Below are positions 17,185-25,240 of a DNA stretch of 64,000 nucleotides, in pieces (within the stretch, counting starts at the first letter, position 1; every line of letters starts with the position of its first letter). Below the pieces are notes generated by a model, which was not told where the DNA came from, did no database searches, and was given only the letters and a program-made list of their open reading frames with translations. A program made the position numbers and the translations under genes. The stretch comes from Candidatus Hydrogenedens sp. (lineage in GTDB: Bacteria; Hydrogenedentota; Hydrogenedentia; Hydrogenedentales; JAEUWI01): positions 62,001 through 126,000 of the forward strand of contig WGMK01000014.1 of the NCBI GenBank assembly GCA_016125095.1. The letters run 5' to 3'.

Positions 17185-17686
17185 AACCGCTGCCGCGGTA
17201 CATGGGGTTTCCTCGTGACCCCGGGTAGGCTCGCGAAGACGCGACCCAACCCGGGGCTTCGATGAATTAACCGCTGCCGCGGTTGCCGGCCGCGACATGG
17301 GTTCGTGTTACTTGTAGAAGCGCTTGCAGCGCATCGCTGTGTTCAAATGGGGGGCACTTGACGGCGCGCGACCTCATGACCACGAACGTAGTGGTGCCGT
17401 GAAATGACGCCGCCCAACACTGGGCTTCGATAGTTCAATCGCTGCCGCGGTTGATGGCCGCGACTATGATTCATCTCACGAACGAAGGCGTTTTCGGCAC
17501 ATTGTTGCCTTGGTGCGTTCATATCCAGACGAAGCGTCAGACGGGGCCACAACCACGCTTGCGATTGCTCTAACGCAGCCCCCCGAACCGCGGTAGCGGT
17601 TCCGTTACCGTAGCCCCGCGGTTGGACGCCGTCCTCGGCGGCCTACCCGGGGTAAAGCGTCGCCGTCACAACCGCGGCAGCGGTTG
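17185..17686. repeat. Cluster of AACCGC-palindrome repeats in a 610-nt gene-free gap
   Basis: Copies of the AACCGCGGCAGCGGTT palindrome or its reverse complement AACCGCTGCCGCGGTT lie at 17185-17199, 17269-17284, 17437-17452 (one mismatch), 17586-17601 and 17670-17685. Between the first two is an imperfect CCCGGG-type hairpin (17219-17256); between the last two is TAGCCCCGCGG...CTACCCGGGG. Orientation switches along the cluster. The gap 17106-17715 holds no convincing ORF; short open frames lack ribosome sites. It looks like accumulated repeat insertions. Confidence 0.75.
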
Positions 17687-17715
17687 CTAAGGGACAAGTC
17701 CTTGGCGGCTCTTCC

Positions 17716-18453
17716 CTAGTCGCAGGCCACGCTGCCGCGTCCGACCAGCACGCCAAGCGGGTGGCGCTCCAGCGCCACAGGCACGGCGGTGGTGGTGTCG
17801 GTCGCAGCGCAGAGCGGGATGTCGCTGCCTTGGTTCAATTGCCGCAGGTTTTCAGCGTGGGGCGCGGTATCGAACAGGCGGGCGAGTCCCTCGCGTTCGA
17901 TGCGCTCCTGCCAATGCGCGCAGGTATTGGCGCCTTCTCCTACCGGCCAGCCGATGCAGGAAGCCAGATAGGCCGCCGCCGCGCGGTCTTCCTGCGCGTC
18001 GAACCCGGGGTCGGTCATCAGGCCGGCGGGAATCACGGTGATGTCCAGCCCATGCGAGGCCGCGAGCGAGGCCACCGCCTGCGTATTCACGGTGGTGCCC
18101 ATATAGGCCGCGTGCGCGCCCCAACAGGCGACCAGCCGTCCCGCGCCGGTGGTGGTGGTGAAGATGGCGCGACGCCCTGCGGCGTGTTTCGCCTCCTCGG
18201 GCGAATTGCCCCAGTCGAAGCCTTCCGGCGGCAGGCCGCCCCGTTCGCCAAAGAGCAGCGCATCGGGCCAGGCGGCCTTCGCAGCGCGGGCATCCTCCAC
18301 CTCGGCGGTCACCAGCAGCTCCGTCGCGCCGTAGTGCAACAGCATGGCGGCCGTGGCGCTGGCGCGCAGGGCGTCAACCACAATCGCCACGGTGCCGTTG
18401 TCCGAGGCATACCGGCAGCCTGCATCGCCTTCGATGAAATGCGTCAGGGGCAT
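17716..18453 (-). CDS. comB: 2-phosphosulfolactate phosphatase (ComB family)
   Basis: 245 residues. ComB landmarks are present: AIVVDALRASATAAMLLHYGA near the N-terminus, LLFGERGGLPPEGFDWGNSP, and IFTTTTGAGRL. The enzyme removes phosphate from 2-phosphosulfolactate; in bacteria the pathway is often for sulfolactate rather than coenzyme M. The magnesium-dependent fold is unique to this family. ATG 18453 has AAGGA upstream; a GTG at 18471 is the longer alternative. No other sulfolactate gene is nearby. Confidence 0.85.
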   Translation of the reverse strand: MPLTHFIEGDAGCRYASDNGTVAIVVDALRASATAAMLLHYGATELLVTAEVEDARAAKAAWPDALLFGERGGLPPEGFDWGNSPEEAKHAAGRRAIFTTTTGAGRLVACWGAHAAYMGTTVNTQAVASLAASHGLDITVIPAGLMTDPGFDAQEDRAAAAYLASCIGWPVGEGANTCAHWQERIEREGLARLFDTAPHAENLRQLNQGSDIPLCAATDTTTAVPVALERHPLGVLVGRGSVACD

Positions 18454-18495
18454 GGATGGGGATTCCTTCACGTGGGGTGAAAAGAAACGGAATCC

Positions 18496-18524
18496 TTGAA
18501 CCCTGCCGACTGATTCGCTAGTCT
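18496..18524 (+). promoter_or_regulatory. Promoter of the tandem Tat-exported oxidoreductase genes
   Basis: TTGAAC (18496-18501), 17-nt spacer, TAGTCT (18519-18524), about 57 nt before the start codon and oriented toward both Gfo/Idh/MocA genes. Confidence 0.5.
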
Positions 18525-18580
18525 GACCGGATCAACACGGGCCGGATGCGGGATTTCCGGTTCACAAGGGAGGTTTTCCG

Positions 18581-19960
18581 ATGAGCCGGAATCATATCAC
18601 ACGCCGCGCATTCCTTGCGGCCACCACCACCGCCACGGTGGCCGCCGCTACGGGCTGCGCCACCAAGACCAACACGGCGAAAGTCGTGCCGGGCAAGCGT
18701 TCGCCCAACGAACTGATCAACATTGCTGCCATTGGCGCCGGCGGCAAGGGCTTCACCGACATCATGCAATGCTACAAGTCCGGCATGGTGAACGTGGTGG
18801 CGCTGGCCGATGTGGACTGGAAGCGCGCCGAGGAATGTTTCTACAATCTGCGCGAGACCAGCGCGGTCCACTACAAAGACTACCGCGAGATGCTGGACAA
18901 GCATCCCGAAATCGACGCCTGTACGATTTCGACGCCGGACCACACGCACGCGCCCGCGGCCTACCTGGCCATGAACCTGGGCAAGCATGTGTACGTGCAG
19001 AAGCCGCTGACGCACACCATCGCCGAGGCGCGCCTGCTGATGGAGACCGCCGCCAAAAACGGCGTCGTGACCCAGATGGGCAACCAGGGTCACTGCGGCA
19101 ACGGCGTGCGCGACCTCTGCGAGATGATTTGGGACGGCGCCATCGGCCAGGTGACCGAGGCCCACATCTGGACCAACCGCCCGGTGTGGCCGCAGGGCAA
19201 GGATTTCCCCGCCCCGCTCCCCGGCCAGCCCGTGCCCGACACCATGGACTGGGATCTCTGGATCGGCGCGGCGCCGATGCGCCCCTACAACGAAGGCTAC
19301 GCGCCTTTCTCGTGGCGCGGCTGGTGGGATTTCGGCTGCGGCGCCATTGGCGACATGGCCTGCCACATCATGGACCCCGCCTTCTGGAGCCTCAAGCTCT
19401 ATGAAGCCGAGACCTTCGAAGTCGAGACCATCTTCCAGGAAGGCATGACCGACCAGAGCCCGCCGAACAAGTCGATCATCAAGTTCAAGGTGCCCGCGCG
19501 CGGCGACATGGCGGCCGTGGACGTGTACTGGCACGACGGCGGCATGCTGCCCGAGCGCCCCGCCGGCATCCCGGCGGATCAGCAACTGGGCGACGGCGAC
19601 AACGGCTCGCTCTACATCGGCACCGACGGCTTTGCCACTGCGGGCGAATACGGCGGCGATGCGCGCCTGATGCCCGACGAGCGCATGGCCAGCTACACCC
19701 GCCCCGACCAGACCATCCCGCGCATCCCCGAGGAGAGCCCCTACCTCGATTGGCTCACGGCCATCCGCGAGGGCCACAAGTCGGTCTCCGATTTCAGCTA
19801 CGCCGCGCTGCTCACCGAGATGGCGAACTTCGGCAACGTCGCCCTGCTCGCTGGCAAGCCGCTCGCGTGGGACCGCAATGCCTTCAAGATTACCAACGAT
19901 GAAGCCGCGAACGCGCTGCTGACCAAGGAATACCGCAAGGGCTGGGAACTGCCCTGCTAA
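18581..19960 (+). CDS. Tat-exported Gfo/Idh/MocA oxidoreductase, first of tandem pair
   Basis: 459 residues. The N-terminus carries a twin-arginine signal (TRRAFLAATTTATVAAATGC) whose end resembles a lipobox, so a periplasmic lipoprotein is possible. The NAD-binding region (IAAIGAGGKGFTDI) and a QKPLTHT motif, in place of the usual EKP, follow. The conserved block MRPYNEGYAPFSWRGWWDFGCG is typical of the exported subgroup seen in Planctomycetes-like genomes. Exported members usually hold a tightly bound cofactor. Likely role: oxidation of sugars or glycosides outside the cytoplasm. Confidence 0.9.
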   Translation: MSRNHITRRAFLAATTTATVAAATGCATKTNTAKVVPGKRSPNELINIAAIGAGGKGFTDIMQCYKSGMVNVVALADVDWKRAEECFYNLRETSAVHYKDYREMLDKHPEIDACTISTPDHTHAPAAYLAMNLGKHVYVQKPLTHTIAEARLLMETAAKNGVVTQMGNQGHCGNGVRDLCEMIWDGAIGQVTEAHIWTNRPVWPQGKDFPAPLPGQPVPDTMDWDLWIGAAPMRPYNEGYAPFSWRGWWDFGCGAIGDMACHIMDPAFWSLKLYEAETFEVETIFQEGMTDQSPPNKSIIKFKVPARGDMAAVDVYWHDGGMLPERPAGIPADQQLGDGDNGSLYIGTDGFATAGEYGGDARLMPDERMASYTRPDQTIPRIPEESPYLDWLTAIREGHKSVSDFSYAALLTEMANFGNVALLAGKPLAWDRNAFKITNDEAANALLTKEYRKGWELPC

Positions 19961-19992
19961 CGCCGGCAACGGAACGATAAAGGATTCTACCG

Positions 19993-21351
19993 ATGAAGAA
20001 GATACAGAGCATGTCCCGCCGCGCGTTCCTCGCGGCCACGACCACCAGCGCCTTGGCTGCCGGGCTGCCCATCCGGGTGAACGCCGCCGAAGTGGTGCCG
20101 GGCAAGAAGTCGCCCAACGAGACCATCCTCTGCGCCGGTATCGGCGTGGGCGGCAAGGGCCTCGGCGACATCATGGAATGCAAGCGCGAGAAGGTGATTG
20201 CCCTCTGCGACGTGGACGACAAGCGCGCCAAGGAAGCCTTCTACCGCATCAAGGACGCGAAGCAGTTCAAGGACTACCGCAAGATGCTCGAGGAAATGCC
20301 CGAGATCGAGGCGGTGCACGTGTCCACGCCCGACCACACGCACGCCCCCGCCGCCTACATGGCGATGAAGCTGGGCAAGCACGTGTGCGTGCAGAAGCCG
20401 CTGACGCACACCATAGCCGAGGCGCGCCTGCTGCGCCAGACGGCCGCCGAGACCGGTGTGATCACCAACATGGGCAACCAGGGCCACGCGGGCGACGGCG
20501 TGCGCGAGCTTTGCGAAATGATCTGGGCCGGCGCCATCGGCGACGTGAAGGAAGCCCACATCTGGACCAACCGTCCCATTTGGCCGCAGGGCATCGACGC
20601 CCCGCTTGCCGAGGAAGAAGTGCCCGAGTGGATGGACTGGGACCTGTGGATCGGCTCGGCCCCCATGCGCCCCTACAACCGCGAGTACGCGCCCTTCAAC
20701 TGGCGCGGCTGGTGGGACTTCGGCTGCGGCGCTATCGGCGACATGGCCTGCCACATCATGGACCCGGCCTTCTGGAGCCTCAAGCTGTATGAAGCCGAGT
20801 CCTTCACCTGCGAAGCGATCGCCGTGAACAAGCTGACCGACGAGACGCCCCCGCTCTCGTCCGTCATCAAGTTCCAGGTGCCGGCACGCGGCAGCATGGG
20901 CGCGGTCGATATCTATTGGTACGACGGCGGCCTGATGCCCTCGCGCCCGGAAGAGCTCAAGGGCGAAATCCTGGGCGACGACGACCAGACGAACGGCTCG
21001 CTGTTCATCGGCACCGACGGTTACGCCACGGCCGGCACCTACGGCGGCAATTCGCGCCTGCTGCCCGCCGCGCGCATGGCCGATTTCAAGCGTCCCGACC
21101 AGACGATCCCGCGCGTGCGCGGCGCCAACCCGCAGCGCGAGTGGCTCGAAGCCATCAAGGGCGGTCCGACGGCCGGCTCGAACTTCAACTACTCCGGTCC
21201 GCTCACCGAGATGGCGAACTTCGGCAACGTGGCCCTGCGCAGCGGCAAGAAGCTGGAATACAGTTGCACCACCGGCAAGATCACGAACGACGAAGACGCG
21301 AACAAGTACCTCACCAAGGAATACCGCAAAGGCTGGGAGCTTCCCTGCTAA
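19993..21351 (+). CDS. Tat-exported Gfo/Idh/MocA oxidoreductase, second of tandem pair
   Basis: 452 residues, 32 nt after its paralogue and strongly similar along its whole length: same VPGKxSPNE entry, TPDHTHAPAAY, QKPLTHTIAEARLL, AHIWTNRP and C-terminal LTKEYRKGWELPC. The Tat signal is MSRRAFLAATTTSALAAGLP, without a clear lipobox. Tandem duplication is evident. The pair probably shares one transcript, which ends at the terminator at 21377. The two may differ in substrate or in localisation (lipoprotein versus soluble). Confidence 0.9.
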   Translation: MKKIQSMSRRAFLAATTTSALAAGLPIRVNAAEVVPGKKSPNETILCAGIGVGGKGLGDIMECKREKVIALCDVDDKRAKEAFYRIKDAKQFKDYRKMLEEMPEIEAVHVSTPDHTHAPAAYMAMKLGKHVCVQKPLTHTIAEARLLRQTAAETGVITNMGNQGHAGDGVRELCEMIWAGAIGDVKEAHIWTNRPIWPQGIDAPLAEEEVPEWMDWDLWIGSAPMRPYNREYAPFNWRGWWDFGCGAIGDMACHIMDPAFWSLKLYEAESFTCEAIAVNKLTDETPPLSSVIKFQVPARGSMGAVDIYWYDGGLMPSRPEELKGEILGDDDQTNGSLFIGTDGYATAGTYGGNSRLLPAARMADFKRPDQTIPRVRGANPQREWLEAIKGGPTAGSNFNYSGPLTEMANFGNVALRSGKKLEYSCTTGKITNDEDANKYLTKEYRKGWELPC

Positions 21352-21376
21352 CACGGATTCGTTGATTGATTCTTTG

Positions 21377-21407
21377 GGCCGTCCGGGTGAACCCGGGCGG
21401 CCTTTTT
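21377..21407 (+). terminator. Rho-independent terminator after the tandem oxidoreductases
   Basis: A 12-nt stem (GGCCGTCCGGGT with ACCCGGGCGGCC, one G-U pair), 2-nt loop, then TTTTT. Confidence 0.85.
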
Positions 21408-21420
21408 GTTTTGTCCGCTG

Positions 21421-21656
21421 ATGGGGATGATTGGCGCTGATTGGGGAGAAGAAAGTAGAGGAGAGGAAGAAAGAGTCTCACGCTAAGGCGCTAAGGCGCA
21501 AAAGTGGGAGAAGAACCATACAGTTGGAATAGCGCTACGAACTCAGCGGAAGTTGACCTGCGATTTATTTTTCCATTTCCTCCAATTCTTTCGCGCCTTT
21601 GCGCCTTTGCGTGAGACTCTTCTTTCTTCTCCCCAATCAGCGAAAATCCTCCCCAT
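21421..21656. repeat. 236-bp gene-less hairpin element related to the GxxExxY element
   Basis: Left and right halves are near-perfect reverse complements over about 70 nt. The shared segments include ATGGGGAnGATT, CGCTGATTGGGGAGAAGAAAG and AAGAGTCTCACGC followed by AAGGCGC repeats. The left copy has a short internal insertion. About 90 nt of unrelated, AT-richer DNA lies in the middle, with no ORF. The inner ends (TCACGCnAAGGCGCTAAGGCGC) match the ends of the element at 8497-8971, so it looks like a deleted, non-autonomous relative. Confidence 0.65.
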
Positions 21657-21677
21657 CGGCGTACGCTCCCCCAGTGT

Positions 21678-21707
21678 TTGCCCCCTCCGGCGGCTGTTTG
21701 CTACACT
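21678..21707 (+). promoter_or_regulatory. Candidate aconitase promoter
   Basis: TTGCCC (21678-21683), 18-nt spacer, TACACT (21702-21707), about 100 nt before the aconitase start and just outside the hairpin element. Confidence 0.4.
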
Positions 21708-21810
21708 ACTGGCCCTGCGCGGCATGGTCCGAACCCCGTTGATGGCAACGGGTTGCGGAGCGCGACCAGCCGCGGCGCGCCTTACCGACACCCGAAGAGA
21801 GGTACCTACC

Positions 21811-24081
21811 ATGGCTTTCGATTTCGACATGATCCAACAGGTGTACGCGCGGATGCCCGAGCGCGTGGCTGCGGCCCGCAAGCTCTTGGGGCGGCCGCTG
21901 ACGCTGGCGGAGAAGATTCTCTACAACCACCTGTACGCCGGCATGCCGACGGAAGTGTATGGCCGCCAAAAGGATTATGTGGACTTCGCGCCCGACCGCG
22001 TGGCCATGCAGGATGCTACGGCGCAGATGGCGCTGTTGCAGTTCATGCAGGCGGGCAAGCCGAAGACGGCGGTGCCTTCGACCGTGCACTGCGACCACCT
22101 GATTCAGGCGCGCGTGGGCGCGGCGGCCGATCTGGCCGAATCGCTGACCAATAACCAGGAGGTCTTCGACTTTCTCTCGTCGGTGTCCAACAAGTACGGC
22201 ATCGGCTTCTGGAAGCCGGGCGCGGGAATCATCCACCAGGTGGTACTCGAAAACTACGCCTTTCCCGGCGGCATGATGATCGGCACCGACAGCCACACGG
22301 TGAACGCGGGCGGCCTCGGCATGGTCGCCATCGGCGTGGGCGGCGCGGACGCCGTCGATGTGATGGCCGGCATGGCCTGGGAACTCAAGTTCCCCAAGCT
22401 GATTGGCGTCCACCTCAAGGGCAAGCTGAACGGCTGGACCGCCCCGAAGGACGTGATCCTCAAGGTGGCCGGCATCCTCACGGTGAAGGGCGGCACGGGC
22501 GCGATCGTCGAATACTTCGGCGAGGGCTCGGAAAACATGAGCTGCACCGGCAAGGGCACCATCTGCAACATGGGTGCGGAAATCGGCGCGACCACCTCGA
22601 CCTTCGCCTTCGACGACTCGATGGCGCGCTACCTCGAATCGACCGGCCGCGCCGACGTGGCCGCCGCTGCCCGGGCCGTGGCCGAGCACCTGCGTCCCGA
22701 CCCCGAAGTGTACGAGGACCCGGCGAAGTACTACGACGAATTGATCGAGATCGATCTCTCGACGCTCGAGCCGCACTGGAACGGCCCCTTCACGCCCGAC
22801 CGCGCGACCCCCGTGTCGAAGATGCGCGAGGAACTGGAGAAGCACGGCTGGCCCGCGCAGGTGGAAGTGAGCCTCATCGGCTCCTGCACCAACTCGTCCT
22901 ACGAAGACATGACCGCGTCCGCCTCGGTGGCGCGCCAGGCCGGCGAGAAGAAGCTGGCCGCGAAGACCGAGTTCATGATCACGCCTGGCTCCGAGCAGGT
23001 GCGCTTCACCATCGAGCGCGACGGCATCATCAAGGATTTCGAAAGCATCGGCGGCGTGGTGCTGGCCAATGCCTGCGGACCGTGCATCGGCCAGTGGGCC
23101 CGCTACAAGAGCGGCGACGAGCACGAGCCGAACACCATCGTGCACAGCTTCAACCGCAACTTCGCCAAGCGCGCCGACGGCAACCCCAAAACGCACGCCT
23201 TCGTGGGCTCGCCGCCCATGGTGACGGCACTCGCGCTGGCCGGCGACCTCGGCTTCAATCCGCTCACCGACACCCTCACCAACGCCGACGGCGAACAGGT
23301 GATGCTTGACCCGCCGACCCCGATCGAACTGCCGCCGCTGGGCTTCGCCTGCGACGACCCGGGCTTCCAGGCCCCGGCCGAGGACGGTTCGTCCGTGGTG
23401 GTGAAAGTCGCGTCTGACAGCAAGCGCCTGCAGCTGCTCGAGCCTTTCGCGGCCAACGACAACGGCCTCAACGGCCTCAAGCTGCTGGTTAAGGCCAAGG
23501 GCAAGTGCACCACCGACCACATCTCGATGGCCGGTCCCTGGCTGCGCTTCCGCGGACACCTCGACAACATCGCCGACAACACGCTCACCGGCGCCATCAA
23601 CTTCTTCAACGAAGAGCCGAACAAGGTGAAGAACCAGCTGACCGGCGAATACGGCGAAGTGCCCGCCACGCAGCGCGAATACAAGAAGGCCGGCATCGGC
23701 ACGATTGTGGTGGGCGACGAGAACTACGGCGAAGGCTCAAGCCGCGAGCACGCCGCCATGCAGCCCCGCCACCTCGGCGTGAAGGTCGTGCTCGTGAAGA
23801 GCTTCGCGCGCATCCACGAGACCAACCTGAAGAAGCAGGGCATGCTCGCCCTCACCTTCGCCAACCCGGCCGACTACGACAAGATCCAGGAAGACGACAC
23901 CATCGACGTGCTCGGCATCCAGGACTTCGCCCCCGGCCAGCCACTCACCATCGTGCTGCACCACGCCGACGGCTCGACCGACCAGTTCGAAGCGAACCAC
24001 ACCTACAACAACCAGCAGATCGGCTGGTACCGCGCGGGTTCCGCCCTGAACCTCATCAAGCTCCAGCAGCAGGGCGCCTGA
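21811..24081 (+). CDS. acn: Aconitate hydratase (mitochondrial-type aconitase)
   Basis: 756 residues, the length of the mitochondrial-type family. The three 4Fe-4S cysteines are Cys359 ([11 protein letters not shown]) and Cys422/Cys425 ([11 protein letters not shown]), close to the positions in pig heart aconitase. The swivel domain carries [15 protein letters not shown]. It interconverts citrate and isocitrate in the cytoplasm. ATG 21811 follows GAGAGG; the frame is open further upstream, but that part runs through the hairpin element. It is a single-gene unit with its own terminator. Confidence 0.95.
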   Translation: MAFDFDMIQQVYARMPERVAAARKLLGRPLTLAEKILYNHLYAGMPTEVYGRQKDYVDFAPDRVAMQDATAQMALLQFMQAGKPKTAVPSTVHCDHLIQARVGAAADLAESLTNNQEVFDFLSSVSNKYGIGFWKPGAGIIHQVVLENYAFPGGMMIGTDSHTVNAGGLGMVAIGVGGADAVDVMAGMAWELKFPKLIGVHLKGKLNGWTAPKDVILKVAGILTVKGGTGAIVEYFGEGSENMSCTGKGTICNMGAEIGATTSTFAFDDSMARYLESTGRADVAAAARAVAEHLRPDPEVYEDPAKYYDELIEIDLSTLEPHWNGPFTPDRATPVSKMREELEKHGWPAQVEVSLIGSCTNSSYEDMTASASVARQAGEKKLAAKTEFMITPGSEQVRFTIERDGIIKDFESIGGVVLANACGPCIGQWARYKSGDEHEPNTIVHSFNRNFAKRADGNPKTHAFVGSPPMVTALALAGDLGFNPLTDTLTNADGEQVMLDPPTPIELPPLGFACDDPGFQAPAEDGSSVVVKVASDSKRLQLLEPFAANDNGLNGLKLLVKAKGKCTTDHISMAGPWLRFRGHLDNIADNTLTGAINFFNEEPNKVKNQLTGEYGEVPATQREYKKAGIGTIVVGDENYGEGSSREHAAMQPRHLGVKVVLVKSFARIHETNLKKQGMLALTFANPADYDKIQEDDTIDVLGIQDFAPGQPLTIVLHHADGSTDQFEANHTYNNQQIGWYRAGSALNLIKLQQQGA

Positions 24082-24115
24082 TAGCGGCGCACCGCAGCCC
24101 TAGCATTAAGCCCGA

Positions 24116-24148
24116 ACCGCCTCCGGGGCCAGCCCCGGAGGCGGTTTT
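24116..24148 (+). terminator. Rho-independent terminator after aconitase
   Basis: 13-bp perfect stem ACCGCCTCCGGGG/CCCCGGAGGCGGT, 4-nt loop, then a short T run. Confidence 0.88.
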
Positions 24149-24183
24149 ACTTTGACGGGCGCACTGTGCGGGACGGCCAACCC

Positions 24184-24337
24184 AACCACGGCAGTGGTTA
24201 CACAACGGTAGCCCCGGGCTGTCGCCGCGCTTCGCGGGGACTACCCGGGGTAAGCAACCCGCACGAACAACCGCGGCAGCGGTTGCTGAAAACCCTGTGC
24301 TGCTCGCCACAATGCTTCATCAACCGCTGCCGCGGTT
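24184..24337. repeat. Third cluster of AACCGC-palindrome repeats
   Basis: Copies lie at 24184-24199 (degenerate, AACCACGGCAGTGGTT, with compensating changes that keep the palindrome), 24269-24284, and inverted at 24322-24337. A TAGCCCCGGG...CTACCCGGGGTAA hairpin lies between the first two. The compensatory change in the first copy suggests that pairing, not sequence alone, is maintained. The DNA from 24338 to 24562 carries no recognisable gene and becomes AT-rich. Confidence 0.75.
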
Positions 24338-24562
24338 GGGTGTCGGTGCTGGGCTACGATGAAGGTTCCCCTTCCGGGGATGCGGTCGGCCGCGTTCCTT
24401 TGAGCAGTTTCCGCGGTCCTCCAATTGGTCGGCGTTGTGCAGACAGGTCGTCGATTTCTTCAATTGCGGACCCAATCGCCAGAGCTAATCGAGTGAAGTA
24501 TTAATTATTTATTGTGTATGATCTTGCAGAGAATCACAAACTATAGGATCGATCAGATAACG

Positions 24563-24781
24563 ATGCCAAATTCTTCGAGGCGGTTGGCGAATGAAAATTA
24601 TTGGGATCGCATACAGGACACTCTAACTCTGCGAAGAGTAAGGAACTCCGCCAGAGCGATTGACAACTCAGAAGATGCCATTCGAAGGGAAGTCGAGAAC
24701 GAACTAAATAGCCGGAACCTCTATTGTTCGATTGAGGAAGTCGAGGCTCTTGTCGCGATGTACTACCTTGCAAATAATTAG
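24563..24781 (+). CDS. Small hypothetical protein in an AT-rich island
   Basis: A 72-residue open frame from ATG 24563 (SSRRLANENYWDRIQDTL...VEALVAMYYLANN) in DNA much richer in A+T than the rest of the window. A longer start at 24512 exists. There is no good ribosome site, no signal peptide and no family I recognise. It is acidic toward the C-terminus and probably helical. Either a laterally acquired small gene or chance; confidence is low. Confidence 0.3.
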   Translation: MPNSSRRLANENYWDRIQDTLTLRRVRNSARAIDNSEDAIRREVENELNSRNLYCSIEEVEALVAMYYLANN

Positions 24782-24889
24782 AAATTTCTAAGGGATTCGC
24801 AAGGATCTGTGCAGACCAACAAGTTGAATCACAGTCCAATTTCGCGCGAGTCGCCGCTACCTCTTATTGAACTTCGTAATCCTCAAACC

Positions 24890-25111
24890 TTAGCGCGGCA
24901 GCTTTCCAAAGCGCTCAATATCTCTTCGAAGTCGCGCATCGATGGGTTCGTTCTTGAGTTGGTAGGCCTCGACGACCATGTTCCAGGCGGCGGCGAAGAT
25001 GGCCTCGGGTCCCTGCTGTTGCCAGTAGGCGATGTCGAACGAACGGTCCATGTCGGCGATCTTCCCGTATCGCTCGGTCGTTCCGCCCTCGTGTGTGGTG
25101 CCGTCTGCCAT
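24890..25111 (-). CDS. Small protein resembling the partner of MNT/AbiEii-type nucleotidyltransferases
   Basis: 73 residues: DRSFDIAYWQQQGPEAIFAAAWNMVVEAYQLK...RLRRDIERFGKL. Small proteins with this (S)FDxxxWQ...AAWxMV pattern are commonly encoded next to small nucleotidyltransferases. Here no nucleotidyltransferase gene follows, so it is an orphan. Methionine at 25051 has GGGAAG nine nt upstream and is an alternative start. It lies beside the AT-rich island, consistent with accessory DNA. The function is inferred by resemblance only. Confidence 0.6.
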   Translation of the reverse strand: MADGTTHEGGTTERYGKIADMDRSFDIAYWQQQGPEAIFAAAWNMVVEAYQLKNEPIDARLRRDIERFGKLPR

Positions 25112-25166
25112 GGGTGATTAGGCTCCGCTTGACCGCGCCACTATACCACACGCCCCGAATCGCTGC

Positions 25167-25195
25167 TTGCGGCATTGGCGCGGATGCGCTAGAGT
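25167..25195 (+). promoter_or_regulatory. Candidate promoter of the YdjC-type gene
   Basis: TTGCGG (25167-25172), 17-nt spacer, TAGAGT (25190-25195), about 45 nt before the start codon. Confidence 0.4.
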
Positions 25196-25240
25196 GCGTA
25201 CTTTGCATCTAAGCCATTGAAACGGGAGCGAGGAGCGGGA

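Noticed and set aside
16851..17249. Longer 132-residue version of the ferredoxin
   Set aside because: The extra N-terminus is translated from a palindromic intergenic repeat; GTG 17105 has a proper ribosome site.
17185..17686. CRISPR array
   Set aside because: Repeats are short palindromes with irregular spacing and changing orientation; there are no uniform spacers or cas genes.
21553..21810. N-terminal extension of aconitase
   Set aside because: It runs through the hairpin element; ATG 21811 with GAGAGG gives the standard family length.
21706..23559. 617-residue minus-strand open frame opposite aconitase
   Set aside because: No motif, typical antisense composition, and aconitase on the other strand is unmistakable.
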